A program made the translations under genes and the position numbers. Shown here piece by piece: positions 1 through 6,306 of a stretch of 8,966 nt of DNA; position 1 is the first letter of the stretch, and each line of letters starts with the position of its first letter. The stretch comes from Aquimonas sp002352135 (GTDB lineage: Bacteria > Pseudomonadota > Gammaproteobacteria > Xanthomonadales > Xanthomonadaceae): assembly GCA_035440755.1 (NCBI GenBank), contig DAORND010000103.1, positions 1-8,966 of the forward strand, in the 5' to 3' direction. Below the pieces are notes generated by a model. It did no database searches and was not told the DNA's origin. It saw only the letters and a list, made by a program, of their open reading frames with translations.

Positions 1-1
1 C

Positions 2-322
2 ACTGACGTGCGCGCGCAAGGTGGCTACGCGCAGTTGAGCTGGACAAGTGGCACGATCTGGCGCAGTTACAAGGATGGCGTCGTGAAAGCGCCCAAACTG
101 AGCCAGGGACATGCGTGGGAGTTCGCCGCCCGCGTCTCCACCGTCGACATCGAGTACGCGCAGCAGAACCGAGGCCAACAGACCAACCTGAGCGCCGGCG
201 TCAACCTGTATGTCGGCCCGCACTGGCGCTTCATGCTCGACCAGACCTGGGTCAACGGCAGCCGCAACAGCCTTTCCACCGAAGGCAACCATACCTCATT
301 GCGAACCCAAGCGGCGTTCTAA
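2..322 (+). CDS. C-terminal part of a phosphate-selective porin O/P-like outer-membrane protein (5' end outside window)
   Basis: The frame is open from the first bases of the window and ends at TAA 320-322, giving the last 106 residues of a longer protein. It alternates short beta-strand-like stretches, with patterns such as AWEFAARVSTVDIEY, TNLSAGVNLYVGPHWRFMLDQ and a final strand ending TQAAF. A terminal Phe on the last strand is the usual outer-membrane beta-barrel signal recognised by the BAM machinery. The order 'W-E-x-A-A-R-x-S ... G-V-N-x-Y-x-x-x-x-R-F-M' resembles the C-terminus of the OprO/OprP porin family, which forms trimeric anion- or phosphate-selective channels. Substrate cannot be judged from this fragment. 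A GTG at 8 could be read as a start, but nothing supports initiation there and the barrel would be far too short. The family call is recognition by eye; another barrel family is possible. Confidence 0.65.
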   Translation, partial: TDVRAQGGYAQLSWTSGTIWRSYKDGVVKAPKLSQGHAWEFAARVSTVDIEYAQQNRGQQTNLSAGVNLYVGPHWRFMLDQTWVNGSRNSLSTEGNHTSLRTQAAF

Positions 323-425
323 GCAGCGTCCCACCTTGAAAACAGCTGTACGCTCTGCGCGCGGCCACGAAAACACTCTGTGCAATAAAACGCGTGAGCA
401 ATCACTCCGCTTGGCACATCATTCT

Positions 426-457
426 TTGGCGGCTACCGATTCCCGAACAACCGCCAA
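426..457. terminator. Inverted repeat between convergent genes, possible weak terminator
   Basis: TTGGCGG (426-432) and CCGCCAA (451-457) form a perfect 7-bp stem with an 18-base loop. It lies in the 137-base gap between the porin stop and the protease stop, just beyond the protease stop codon, so it could serve either transcript. The loop is long and neither side is followed by a T-run, so this is not a textbook intrinsic terminator. The rest of 323-459 shows no gene. Confidence 0.25.
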
Positions 458-459
458 GT

Positions 460-1983
460 TCAATCCTGCTCGAATCCGTCGGTAAACACGCCATCATTCT
501 GCAAAGCCCGCTGCACGGCAGCCAAGGCATCCAGTCGCCCATGTCCATAAATCGGATTAGGAACCTGACTGCCAGGCATGCCGCCGCAGATCGTCGCACT
601 GGTCAAGGGCACGGCCGTCTCGCGCAGAATCGCTTCCACCTGTTCGGGCTGGCCTCGCAAGGCTGGATTGGCACTCATGACCAATGCCGCCACGCCAACC
701 GCGTTCGGTGTGGCCATGCTGGTGCCACTCTTGCTGCCGTAGGCATTGCCAGGCACGGCGGAACGCACGCTCACGCCAGGCGCGACGACATCCGGCTTGA
801 GGCGATTGCTGCCATCCACTGTCACCGGGCCGCGTGATGAGAATCCCGCGATGACATCGCTGTTGTCGGTGGCGCCAATGGTGAAGGCATCCGCGTAAAT
901 CGCTGGTGGGTCAATGACGGTGGCGCAGCTTGATCCCGAATTGCCCGCCGCCACAATGATCAGGATGCCTTGTGCTTTGAGATTGCTGATCGCCATGGCA
1001 AAGCTTTCCAGCGCGCAATCCTCACCTGCGGGTGGCGGTCCCACGGGACAGCCCCAGGAATTGCCAATCACGTGTGGTGCGCGCGCCGGATCGGGATTCA
1101 GACCATTGAGATCAGTCGGCGCAGCGAACCATTGGAAACAGTCCAGATACGTGCTCGGACGTCCCGTGCCACTGTCCATATTGCGGCAACCGATCCAGCG
1201 GGCGCCGGGGGCTACACCGATCTGGTTGCTGCCCGCATCATCGCCGGTCATCGTGCCCATGGTGTGGGTGCCGTGCGAGTTGTCGTCGCAGGGCGCTGCC
1301 GCACTCAAGCCACAAGGATTGCTGTTGCCGTCGATGTCGGCAGTGATCGCATCGTGCCAATGAAAATCATGATCGGCTGTCGCACCGTCCCAGCCCCGGT
1401 AGCTGGCTTTCAGCGCCGGATGATCCCATTGGTAGCCCGTATCCTGCCCCGCAATCACCACGCCTTCGCCGCGGTAGCCCAAGGCCCAGACCTCCGGCGC
1501 ACGCACGCGGGTCACATTCGATTCGACCGCGCGGATCTCTTCATCCGCACCATCCTCGCGTCCGATCTCCGCCTTGAACGGCGCGTCCCACTCGAACCCT
1601 AGCACCTCGTCTCGCGCAGCCAGATCGGCGGCTTGCTCGGCATCCAGACGCGCGGCAATGACGTTGGCGATCCAGAACGGTCGTGCCGCAATCGAATGCG
1701 ACTGCAACCAGTCGATCACCGGTTTCTGGCTGGCATCAGCTTGCGCCTTCAAGGCATCAACTGCGAGTCGCGACTGGATCGAAAAAGCCAGACCGCGCTT
1801 CGTAGACAACGGCATCGAGCGCAGACGGATCAACACGTCCGCGCGCTCACCCGAAGCCCAATGCAAACGCAAGCCCTCAGGGATCTTGCTGGAAGCGAGA
1901 CCTGGCTCCGCCGCCCATGAACAGCCTTGCGGTAACAAGCCAAGCGCCCCCGCAACGGCAATTGCTAGAAGACTATCGCGCAC
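460..1983 (-). CDS. Secreted S8 family (subtilisin-like, bacillopeptidase F-type) serine protease
   Basis: Exported subtilase of 507 residues from the GTG at 1983. A signal peptide covers residues 1 to about 24 (hydrophobic core LLAIAVAGALGLL, likely cut after CSWA). Residues about 25-140 form a propeptide of the kind seen in bacillopeptidase F relatives (ADVLIRL early, then PFWIANVIAARL). The catalytic domain has the full triad: Asp181 in GQDTGYQWDHP, His237 in NSHGTHTMG, and Ser422 in SGTSMATP. The oxyanion Asn348 lies in AAGNSG. It is therefore probably an active endopeptidase, acting in the periplasm or outside the cell. The C-terminus is DGVFTDGFEQD, a tail discussed in the findings. Start choice: GGAGG at 1995-1991 lies 7 bases before GTG 1983 but only 1 base before ATG 1989, while the in-frame TTG at 2004 precedes this Shine-Dalgarno site. 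The gene follows the DUF3011 gene by 31 bases, probably in one operon. Natural substrate is unknown. Confidence 0.95.
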   Translation of the reverse strand: MRDSLLAIAVAGALGLLPQGCSWAAEPGLASSKIPEGLRLHWASGERADVLIRLRSMPLSTKRGLAFSIQSRLAVDALKAQADASQKPVIDWLQSHSIAARPFWIANVIAARLDAEQAADLAARDEVLGFEWDAPFKAEIGREDGADEEIRAVESNVTRVRAPEVWALGYRGEGVVIAGQDTGYQWDHPALKASYRGWDGATADHDFHWHDAITADIDGNSNPCGLSAAAPCDDNSHGTHTMGTMTGDDAGSNQIGVAPGARWIGCRNMDSGTGRPSTYLDCFQWFAAPTDLNGLNPDPARAPHVIGNSWGCPVGPPPAGEDCALESFAMAISNLKAQGILIIVAAGNSGSSCATVIDPPAIYADAFTIGATDNSDVIAGFSSRGPVTVDGSNRLKPDVVAPGVSVRSAVPGNAYGSKSGTSMATPNAVGVAALVMSANPALRGQPEQVEAILRETAVPLTSATICGGMPGSQVPNPIYGHGRLDALAAVQRALQNDGVFTDGFEQD

Positions 1984-1990
1984 CGGCATT

Positions 1991-1995
1991 CCTCC
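1991..1995 (-). promoter_or_regulatory. Ribosome binding site of the protease gene; decides its start
   Basis: On the minus strand GGAGG is followed by AATGCCG and then GTG (1983). The 7-base spacing fits GTG. The ATG at 1989 is only 1 base away, too close for normal initiation. This makes the GTG the likely start, removing seven residues from the longest reading. Confidence 0.6.
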
Positions 1996-2014
1996 GTCGT
2001 GCAATCACCAACGA

Positions 2015-2740
2015 TCAGCGAATCTCGAACTCACCGCGACAGCCACGATCCACCCAGACGCCATTTCGGTCGTAACCCCAAGTCCGCATGTAGACACACT
2101 CACTGCGGGATTTCTGGTCAATCAGAATCGCCTCGCGCGGAATACGGACGTTGCATTTGCGATAGCGGTCATCATGCGACTCGCAGGAAATGGTTTGCAG
2201 GTCTGGGCGTGGCGGGCGATTGTTCGGGTAGCCGTCGCCATACTGCCCGCCCCCGTAATGGCCGCCATAGCGCCGCACCTCGAACTCGCCACGGCAGCCG
2301 TCGGAGACCCACAAGCCGCGACGATCTACGCCCCAGCTGCTGCCTTCGATACAGGGAGACCGCGACTTCTGTCGCAGAAGCCGGACGTCGCTGCGCGGCG
2401 AAATCCCGCATACGTTCTCGCGGTCATTGAAAGACTCGCACAGCACGATGTTGTCGCCGCCCATGGAGCGCGAATAGATCTCGAATGTCGCCCGGCAGCC
2501 GTTGGACACCCAGATGCCTCGGCGATCCGTTCCCCAACTCTGCCCTTCGATACATGCGGATCGCGAATGCTGCTGAAGCAGATTCACGCCACCCCGCGCG
2601 TCCACTTCACAATACTCGGTGCGGTCGTTGTAGGACTCACAGCGCACCGTCTCGGCGTACTGCGCGGAAGTCACACCGGCATACAGACACATCGATATCA
2701 TCAAACCCGCACGAAACCACACACTGACATACGTGCCCAT
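2015..2740 (-). CDS. Secreted protein with three DUF3011 repeats
   Basis: A 241-residue exported protein of unknown function. A signal peptide spans residues 1 to about 26 (hydrophobic stretch FRAGLMISMCLYAGV, likely cut after TSA before QYAE). The mature part is three copies of a DUF3011 module at about residues 32-88, 99-155 and 184-240. Each has the pattern C-E-S-x-x-D-R, then ...Q-x-S-R-S-x-C, ...W-G-x-D-R-x-G-x-W-V, and G-C-R-x-x-F-E. Four cysteines recur with identical spacing in every module, suggesting internal disulfides formed in the periplasm. A Gly/Tyr-rich linker (residues 157-175) and a Pro/Arg stretch separate modules 2 and 3. The ATG at 2740 is chosen because GGGGGGAG sits 6 bases upstream and the signal peptide begins there; the reading frame stays open back to 2944 but that extension looks random and overlaps greB. 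It precedes the protease gene by 31 bases. Function is not known; a role as an extracellular or periplasmic binding module is a guess. Confidence 0.9.
   Translation of the reverse strand: MGTYVSVWFRAGLMISMCLYAGVTSAQYAETVRCESYNDRTEYCEVDARGGVNLLQQHSRSACIEGQSWGTDRRGIWVSNGCRATFEIYSRSMGGDNIVLCESFNDRENVCGISPRSDVRLLRQKSRSPCIEGSSWGVDRRGLWVSDGCRGEFEVRRYGGHYGGGQYGDGYPNNRPPRPDLQTISCESHDDRYRKCNVRIPREAILIDQKSRSECVYMRTWGYDRNGVWVDRGCRGEFEIR
2021..2647 (-). repeat. Three tandem DUF3011-coding repeats
   Basis: Each unit encodes about 57 residues: 2647-2477, 2446-2276 and 2191-2021. Cysteines occur at residues 34/44/63/82, 101/111/130/149 and 186/196/215/234, so the spacing 10-19-19 is exact in all three. Modules 1 and 2 are closer to each other (both contain C-I-E-G-x-S-W-G) than to module 3 (C-V-Y-M-R-T-W-G), implying that the first two share a more recent duplication. 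Confidence 0.85.
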
Positions 2741-2746
2741 CCATTT

Positions 2747-2754
2747 CTCCCCCC
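2747..2754 (-). promoter_or_regulatory. Ribosome binding site of the DUF3011 gene
   Basis: GGGGGGAG on the minus strand, followed by 6 bases (AAATGG) and ATG at 2740. It supports the short start that leaves a proper signal peptide. Confidence 0.6.
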
Positions 2755-2847
2755 GGAATGTTGAGGACGAAGTGTAGCGGCTGCTTGCGTGAATCGGGAT
2801 AGCGACGGTGGGAAAATCGGCAGGCTGAAGGTCAGTGTCAATTGAAC

Positions 2848-2852
2848 AGGAG
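2848..2852 (+). promoter_or_regulatory. Ribosome binding site of greB
   Basis: AGGAG followed by TACAA and the ATG at 2858, a 5-base spacing. The 117-base gap 2741-2857 must hold the divergent promoters of greB and the DUF3011 gene, but I could not pick out a convincing -35/-10 pair on either strand. Confidence 0.65.
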
Positions 2853-2857
2853 TACAA

Positions 2858-3364
2858 ATGAGTCGATGGCGTCCGCCGAGCGGCCCGAGCACCGCTCTGA
2901 TCACCCGCGAAGGCTTCGAACGTCTGCGTGACGAGTTGAACCAACTCTGGCGGGACAAGCGACCTGAGGTGGTGAGAGCGCTCGCCGCCGCCGCTGCCGA
3001 GGGTGACCGCTCGGAGAACGCGGAGTACACCTATCGCAAGAAGCAGTTAGGCGAGATCGACCGCCGTGTGCGCTACCTGAGCAAGCGGCTGGAGGTACTG
3101 AAAGTCGTTGACGCACTGCCCGCGGATCGCGAGGCCGTGTTCTTCGGTGCCTGGTTCGAACTGGAGTGTCTTCAATCAGGCGAACTCAGCCAGTACCGCA
3201 TTGTTGGACCTGACGAAACCGATGCCGGGCTTGGCTGGATCAGCATCGATTCGCCCTTGGCACGCGCGGTGCTGAAGCGGCGTATCGACGACGAGTTCAG
3301 CGCCGAATTGCCCGGACGAAAAGCGCATTTCTGTGTGGTTTCGGTGCGCTATACCAACAACTGA
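2858..3364 (+). CDS. greB: Transcription elongation factor GreB
   Basis: GreB binds in the secondary channel of RNA polymerase and stimulates cleavage of the 3' end of backtracked RNA, so stalled complexes can resume. The 168-residue length fits the family. The N-terminal coiled coil (about residues 12-82) carries LITREGFERLRDEL, LWRDKRPEVV and then AAEGDRSENAEYTY, whose acidic tip residues Asp50 and Glu53 match the pair that positions the catalytic metal in Gre factors. The EIDRRVRYLSKRL segment that follows is characteristic of GreB rather than GreA. The C-terminal FKBP-like domain (about 85-165) includes a clear YRIVGPDETD and a GWISIDSPLARAVL stretch. A good Shine-Dalgarno site lies 5 bases from the ATG. 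It is transcribed alone: the gene to the left is divergent and the one to the right convergent. Confidence 0.95.
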   Translation: MSRWRPPSGPSTALITREGFERLRDELNQLWRDKRPEVVRALAAAAAEGDRSENAEYTYRKKQLGEIDRRVRYLSKRLEVLKVVDALPADREAVFFGAWFELECLQSGELSQYRIVGPDETDAGLGWISIDSPLARAVLKRRIDDEFSAELPGRKAHFCVVSVRYTNN

Positions 3365-3510
3365 AGATCGCCGTCCAAGCTTGCCTTGGCAGACTGTCGA
3401 GGATGCGCTTGACTGCTATTGCCCGACGAAGCGCTCGCTCGCGCGCCGAACGCACGAGTGCGGTATCAACGCTGAAAGACCATGGCGCGCCTCTCAAGCA
3501 AGCGTCGACG

Positions 3511-5766
3511 TTAGAACGCCCAACGCAATTTGGCCATGACCTGGCTGGCTGTAACATTGGCGCGGCTCAGATCGAACAGGCGGTCATAGCCGTTTTCGCC
3601 CGCATCATCCTCAAACTCACCGCCTCGACTGAACACCAGATACAACTCGCGCTGCGGGCCAAACTCGTAGCGATAGCGCAACTGAGCCGCAAGGTGACCA
3701 AGCGAAAAATCCCGCAACTCACGTTCATCCGAGACCAGTTGTCCTGCCACCGCTCGCCAGGTTTGCTGCGCGTCGGCGCTGAGTCCGACAAACTGCGTGC
3801 GAAGGCGAATTTCATGCTTCGGTGCGGGAAACCAGTTGAGTGTCCAGTCCAGTTCCAATTTCCGTCGGGCGTAGGTTGCCAAGCGATCGTCGCCATCCCA
3901 GATCAGCCAATTGCTGCTATCCAGTACATCCAGCCCCAACGTGGTCGTGAGCTTCTCGCTCAAGAAAAAGGTGGGCTCCAGATACAACTCCCACACCCGA
4001 CCACGCAAACCCTCGCGGTACACCCAAAGCTCAGCATTGAATTGCGTCCAACCGGCGTGACGGCCTTCGTACTCCAGCCCCACCGCATGATTGCCTGGAA
4101 GCGTCACATAGCCGTGCCCACGCGTGATGAGGTCATCCACAAAATCCAGTTGCGGCACCAGCATCAGCTTAAGCGCATCGTTGCTCTGGAAATGCCAAAG
4201 GTGTGACAACTCTGCATCACCCAGCACGCGCTGCCCGGCAGTGTTCTGTTGCCACAGCAATTCCAGCTCCCAAGCCGAATTGCGCAACACGCTGGCGGCA
4301 CCATGCGATCGCGTGTACCAGGTCCACTCGGCGCGGTATTGCTCAAGGTCGGCGCGTGGCAGATAACCGAAGTCGTTGAGCTGCAAATGCCGACTGTAGC
4401 GATTGAACTCATACTCCTGACGCAGACGTTCACTCTGCGCCCAATCGGCACGAATCCACGCCAAGCCGCCTTGCCGATCCGCCGATCCGGCTTGCTCGAT
4501 TCGACTGTTGCCGAGTGCACCACGAATGACCAAGCCCTCGACTGGCTTCCACTGACTGTCCACGACCTGCACCCAGGACTCGCGCGCCAGACTGGGACGA
4601 TCCACGTGGGTCAAGGTGTAGCCGGTATCCACCTGATCGCTACGCCAACGCCCACGCAGGACATGGAAACTTCGACCCGATGCGGCAGTCGTGCCGGACA
4701 AGGTATCCGCTTCGTCAGCCAGCAGAACGCCCCAGTCCATTCTGTTCGAGCTGCCGGTGTACTTGGCCGCCACGTCGACATCGCTCACGCCAGCGCTTCC
4801 CGCGTCGGGGGCAGCGCCAATCCGGCGCGTATTGATCAACAGCGCACCATTTCCGACAGGCACATTGAACAGGGCCTGATTCTCGGTAAAAAACGGACGC
4901 TTCTCGCTGAAAAACGTCTCGATGGCGTTGAAGTTCACCACCAGGTCATCGCTCTCCACCTGACCAAAATCCGGCTGCACGGCCAGACTCAGTTGGTGTT
5001 GACTGTTGGGCGACCAGAACAGGTCCGCACCGATCCGCGTTTCCTGCTGCGCATTCAAGCGGTCATCGCTGATGGCCAGGTAAGGCACCACCGACCAATG
5101 CCCTTGCGAGAAAGCCGGAATGCTCAATTTGCGCATGTCGGCGACAAAGGTCGGATGCTCGAAGTCATACCCGGGGATCGAATAGCGTCGACCGGTTGCC
5201 TCCACAAAGCGCGACAGATACAGCCCGATCTGCCGCTGTCCTTCAACGGCACCACTTTGCGCAGCCAAGCTCCAAGGCAAGCGCATTTCCACGGACCAGG
5301 ACTCCGAATCTTCGGCAACCGCGTACTCCCAGCGTCCGTCCCAGTCGTAGTTGTATTGGTTCTGTCCAGTGATTTGCGCGTCCTGGATGCCACCGCTCAG
5401 GCTTACCGTCAATTCGTAGGCGGTCACGCCACGACCATCAAAGTCGATCATCACATTGAGTCGGTCCGCGCGCGCTTGCACGTCGCGCGTGGTCGGATGC
5501 CGCGTACGCGGCACCGAAGCGGGCTGCTCACATCGGAATCCAAAGTACAGCCCTTCTTCCTTCGCAAGCACCCAGGCCTGCGTGCGCACCTCCGGCATTT
5601 CGCGCGTCAGCGGCATCACGGTGACAAAATCTTCCAGACGCACAGCCTGATCCCAAGCCGCTTCGACCAGTCGACCGTCCAATGTCATCGGCTCCGCCTG
5701 CGCGTGGGCCACGAACAGCAAGGCCCCAAGAGCCGGCAGGACGATGCGAGGTAGGAAAGGACGCAT
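3511..5766 (-). CDS. Outer-membrane protein with CBM9-like domain and DUF5916 beta-barrel
   Basis: A 751-residue exported protein. The signal peptide is residues 1-24 (core IVLPALGALLFVA, cut after AHAQA). Next, from about residue 28 to 200, comes a carbohydrate-binding family 9-like beta-sandwich, beginning MTLDGRLVEAAWDQA and containing EGLYFGFRCEQP and the closing WSVEMRLPWS. The DUF5916 region follows. Its hallmark is the sequence FGQVESDDLVVNFNAIETFF leading to the SEKRPFFTEN motif at about residues 288-296. The C-terminal half is a series of alternating hydrophobic strands ending LRWAF, the outer-membrane barrel signature. Proteins of this build are often annotated as 'carbohydrate binding family 9 domain-containing', but no substrate is established, so the sugar-binding role is only suggested. 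The ATG at 5766 is preferred because it directly precedes the signal peptide, although its Shine-Dalgarno (TGAG, 7 bases away) is weak; a GTG at 5835 would add 23 unlikely residues. It follows the DUF6164 gene by 72 bases on the same strand. Confidence 0.88.
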   Translation of the reverse strand: MRPFLPRIVLPALGALLFVAHAQAEPMTLDGRLVEAAWDQAVRLEDFVTVMPLTREMPEVRTQAWVLAKEEGLYFGFRCEQPASVPRTRHPTTRDVQARADRLNVMIDFDGRGVTAYELTVSLSGGIQDAQITGQNQYNYDWDGRWEYAVAEDSESWSVEMRLPWSLAAQSGAVEGQRQIGLYLSRFVEATGRRYSIPGYDFEHPTFVADMRKLSIPAFSQGHWSVVPYLAISDDRLNAQQETRIGADLFWSPNSQHQLSLAVQPDFGQVESDDLVVNFNAIETFFSEKRPFFTENQALFNVPVGNGALLINTRRIGAAPDAGSAGVSDVDVAAKYTGSSNRMDWGVLLADEADTLSGTTAASGRSFHVLRGRWRSDQVDTGYTLTHVDRPSLARESWVQVVDSQWKPVEGLVIRGALGNSRIEQAGSADRQGGLAWIRADWAQSERLRQEYEFNRYSRHLQLNDFGYLPRADLEQYRAEWTWYTRSHGAASVLRNSAWELELLWQQNTAGQRVLGDAELSHLWHFQSNDALKLMLVPQLDFVDDLITRGHGYVTLPGNHAVGLEYEGRHAGWTQFNAELWVYREGLRGRVWELYLEPTFFLSEKLTTTLGLDVLDSSNWLIWDGDDRLATYARRKLELDWTLNWFPAPKHEIRLRTQFVGLSADAQQTWRAVAGQLVSDERELRDFSLGHLAAQLRYRYEFGPQRELYLVFSRGGEFEDDAGENGYDRLFDLSRANVTASQVMAKLRWAF

Positions 5767-5838
5767 AGGGAAGCTCAAACCACGATCAACGCAGGCTACC
5801 TTCCGGGGTGAAAACGAGCATCTCCCAGAGGTCACTCC

Positions 5839-6180
5839 TCAACGTAGAAGGATCGCTGGTAACGCCGTCAGCAGCAGGACCAGCAATATCCCCAGTACGA
5901 CAATCAAGAATCTGCCGGGTGACTGTCGAAAAATGTCAGGTGTGGACGTCGACTGACCAACCTGACGTGCGCGCGACACGCGATCAAGCTGATAGCGGTC
6001 AATGTATTGCCGCGCTGCCATCGCGTCTTCCTCGGTGTCCACCCAAATAGCGCCATGTGAAACGCCCCAGTTGCTGGGCCTGGTTTCGTAGAAAGCAATC
6101 GAATGCGACTCAAGCAGTGCACGAATATCGTCCGCCTCTTCCGCTGGCACTCCGTGGAGATGAAATACCCGTATCGCCAT
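5839..6180 (-). CDS. DUF6164 family protein, small membrane-anchored
   Basis: A 113-residue protein of unknown function. Residues 1-75 form a small soluble domain beginning MAIRVFHLHGVPAEEADDIR, followed by a conserved-looking core (FYETRPSNWGVSHGAIWV) and a helix with Asp/Arg-rich ends. This resembles DUF6164 proteins and the DUF2007-like signal-transducing fold in which a short beta-alpha-beta domain is followed by membrane helices; the DUF2007 link is inference. A single hydrophobic segment (about residues 90-112, FLIVVLGILLVLLLTALPAILL) ends the protein, so it is a C-terminal tail anchor with the soluble part probably cytoplasmic. The ATG at 6180 is favoured: GGGAG and AGGTGG lie just upstream, whereas the in-frame ATG at 6204 has no clear ribosome site. 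It heads the minus-strand pair with the DUF5916 gene. Confidence 0.75.
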   Translation of the reverse strand: MAIRVFHLHGVPAEEADDIRALLESHSIAFYETRPSNWGVSHGAIWVDTEEDAMAARQYIDRYQLDRVSRARQVGQSTSTPDIFRQSPGRFLIVVLGILLVLLLTALPAILLR

Positions 6181-6220
6181 CGCCACCTGACTCCCGCTCA
6201 ACATGTCGACTTATGGTCAT

Positions 6221-6242
6221 CCGTTGACAGGAATGTTCACGG
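6221..6242. promoter_or_regulatory. Imperfect 22-bp dyad, possible operator
   Basis: The sequence is built as CCGT-tg-ACA-GGAA-TGT-tc-ACGG: two half-sites of 4+3 paired bases around a 4-base centre, with 7 of 9 arm positions symmetric. It lies in the 126-base gap between the divergent DUF6164 and GGDEF/EAL genes and overlaps a TTGACA. This is a pattern typical of a dimeric regulator's site, but no known consensus is recognised. Confidence 0.3.
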
Positions 6243-6251
6243 CATGACGAT
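6224..6251 (+). promoter_or_regulatory. Candidate sigma70 promoter of the GGDEF/EAL gene
   Basis: A perfect TTGACA (6224-6229) is followed after 16 bases by GACGAT (6246-6251), which matches TATAAT at only three positions. If used, transcription would start near 6258 and leave a leader of about 50 bases before the ATG at 6307. The weak -10 makes this tentative. Confidence 0.3.
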
Positions 6252-6306
6252 TGCAGCAGTGTACCTTCTACTTTGACAGCCCCAGCATGGATACCGTCAA
6301 CTCCCC

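Noticed and set aside
1574..2764. A 396-codon open frame on the plus strand
   Set aside because: It spans the opposite strand of both the protease and DUF3011 genes, including the gap between them, and encodes nothing recognisable. The minus-strand genes have catalytic motifs, repeats and ribosome sites.
2741..2944. N-terminal extension of the DUF3011 gene to a start at 2944
   Set aside because: It would overlap greB by 87 bases, carries no recognisable sequence, and would bury the signal peptide 68 residues inside the protein. The ATG at 2740 has a good ribosome site.
3375..3389. Small hairpin CCAAG-CTTGC-CTTGG after greB, as a terminator
   Set aside because: Only 5 bp of stem, no T-run after it and no GC-rich core. 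The 146-base gap 3365-3510 between the convergent greB and DUF5916 genes otherwise shows no gene and no convincing terminator.
3403..4206. A 267-codon plus-strand open frame following greB
   Set aside because: Most of it is antisense to the barrel end of the DUF5916 gene; it has no motif, no ribosome site and no likely start context.
4249..5754. A 501-codon open frame on the plus strand
   Set aside because: It runs antisense to the DUF5916 gene, which has clear domains, a signal peptide and a barrel terminus. The plus-strand translation is rich in Arg, His, Thr and Gln with no recognisable motif, as expected from the opposite strand of a GC-rich gene.
6273..6278. A second TTGACA as the -35 of the GGDEF/EAL gene
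   Set aside because: A matching -10 would fall at about 6295-6301, which reads CGTCAAC and has no TATAAT-like sequence, and would leave almost no leader before the ATG.
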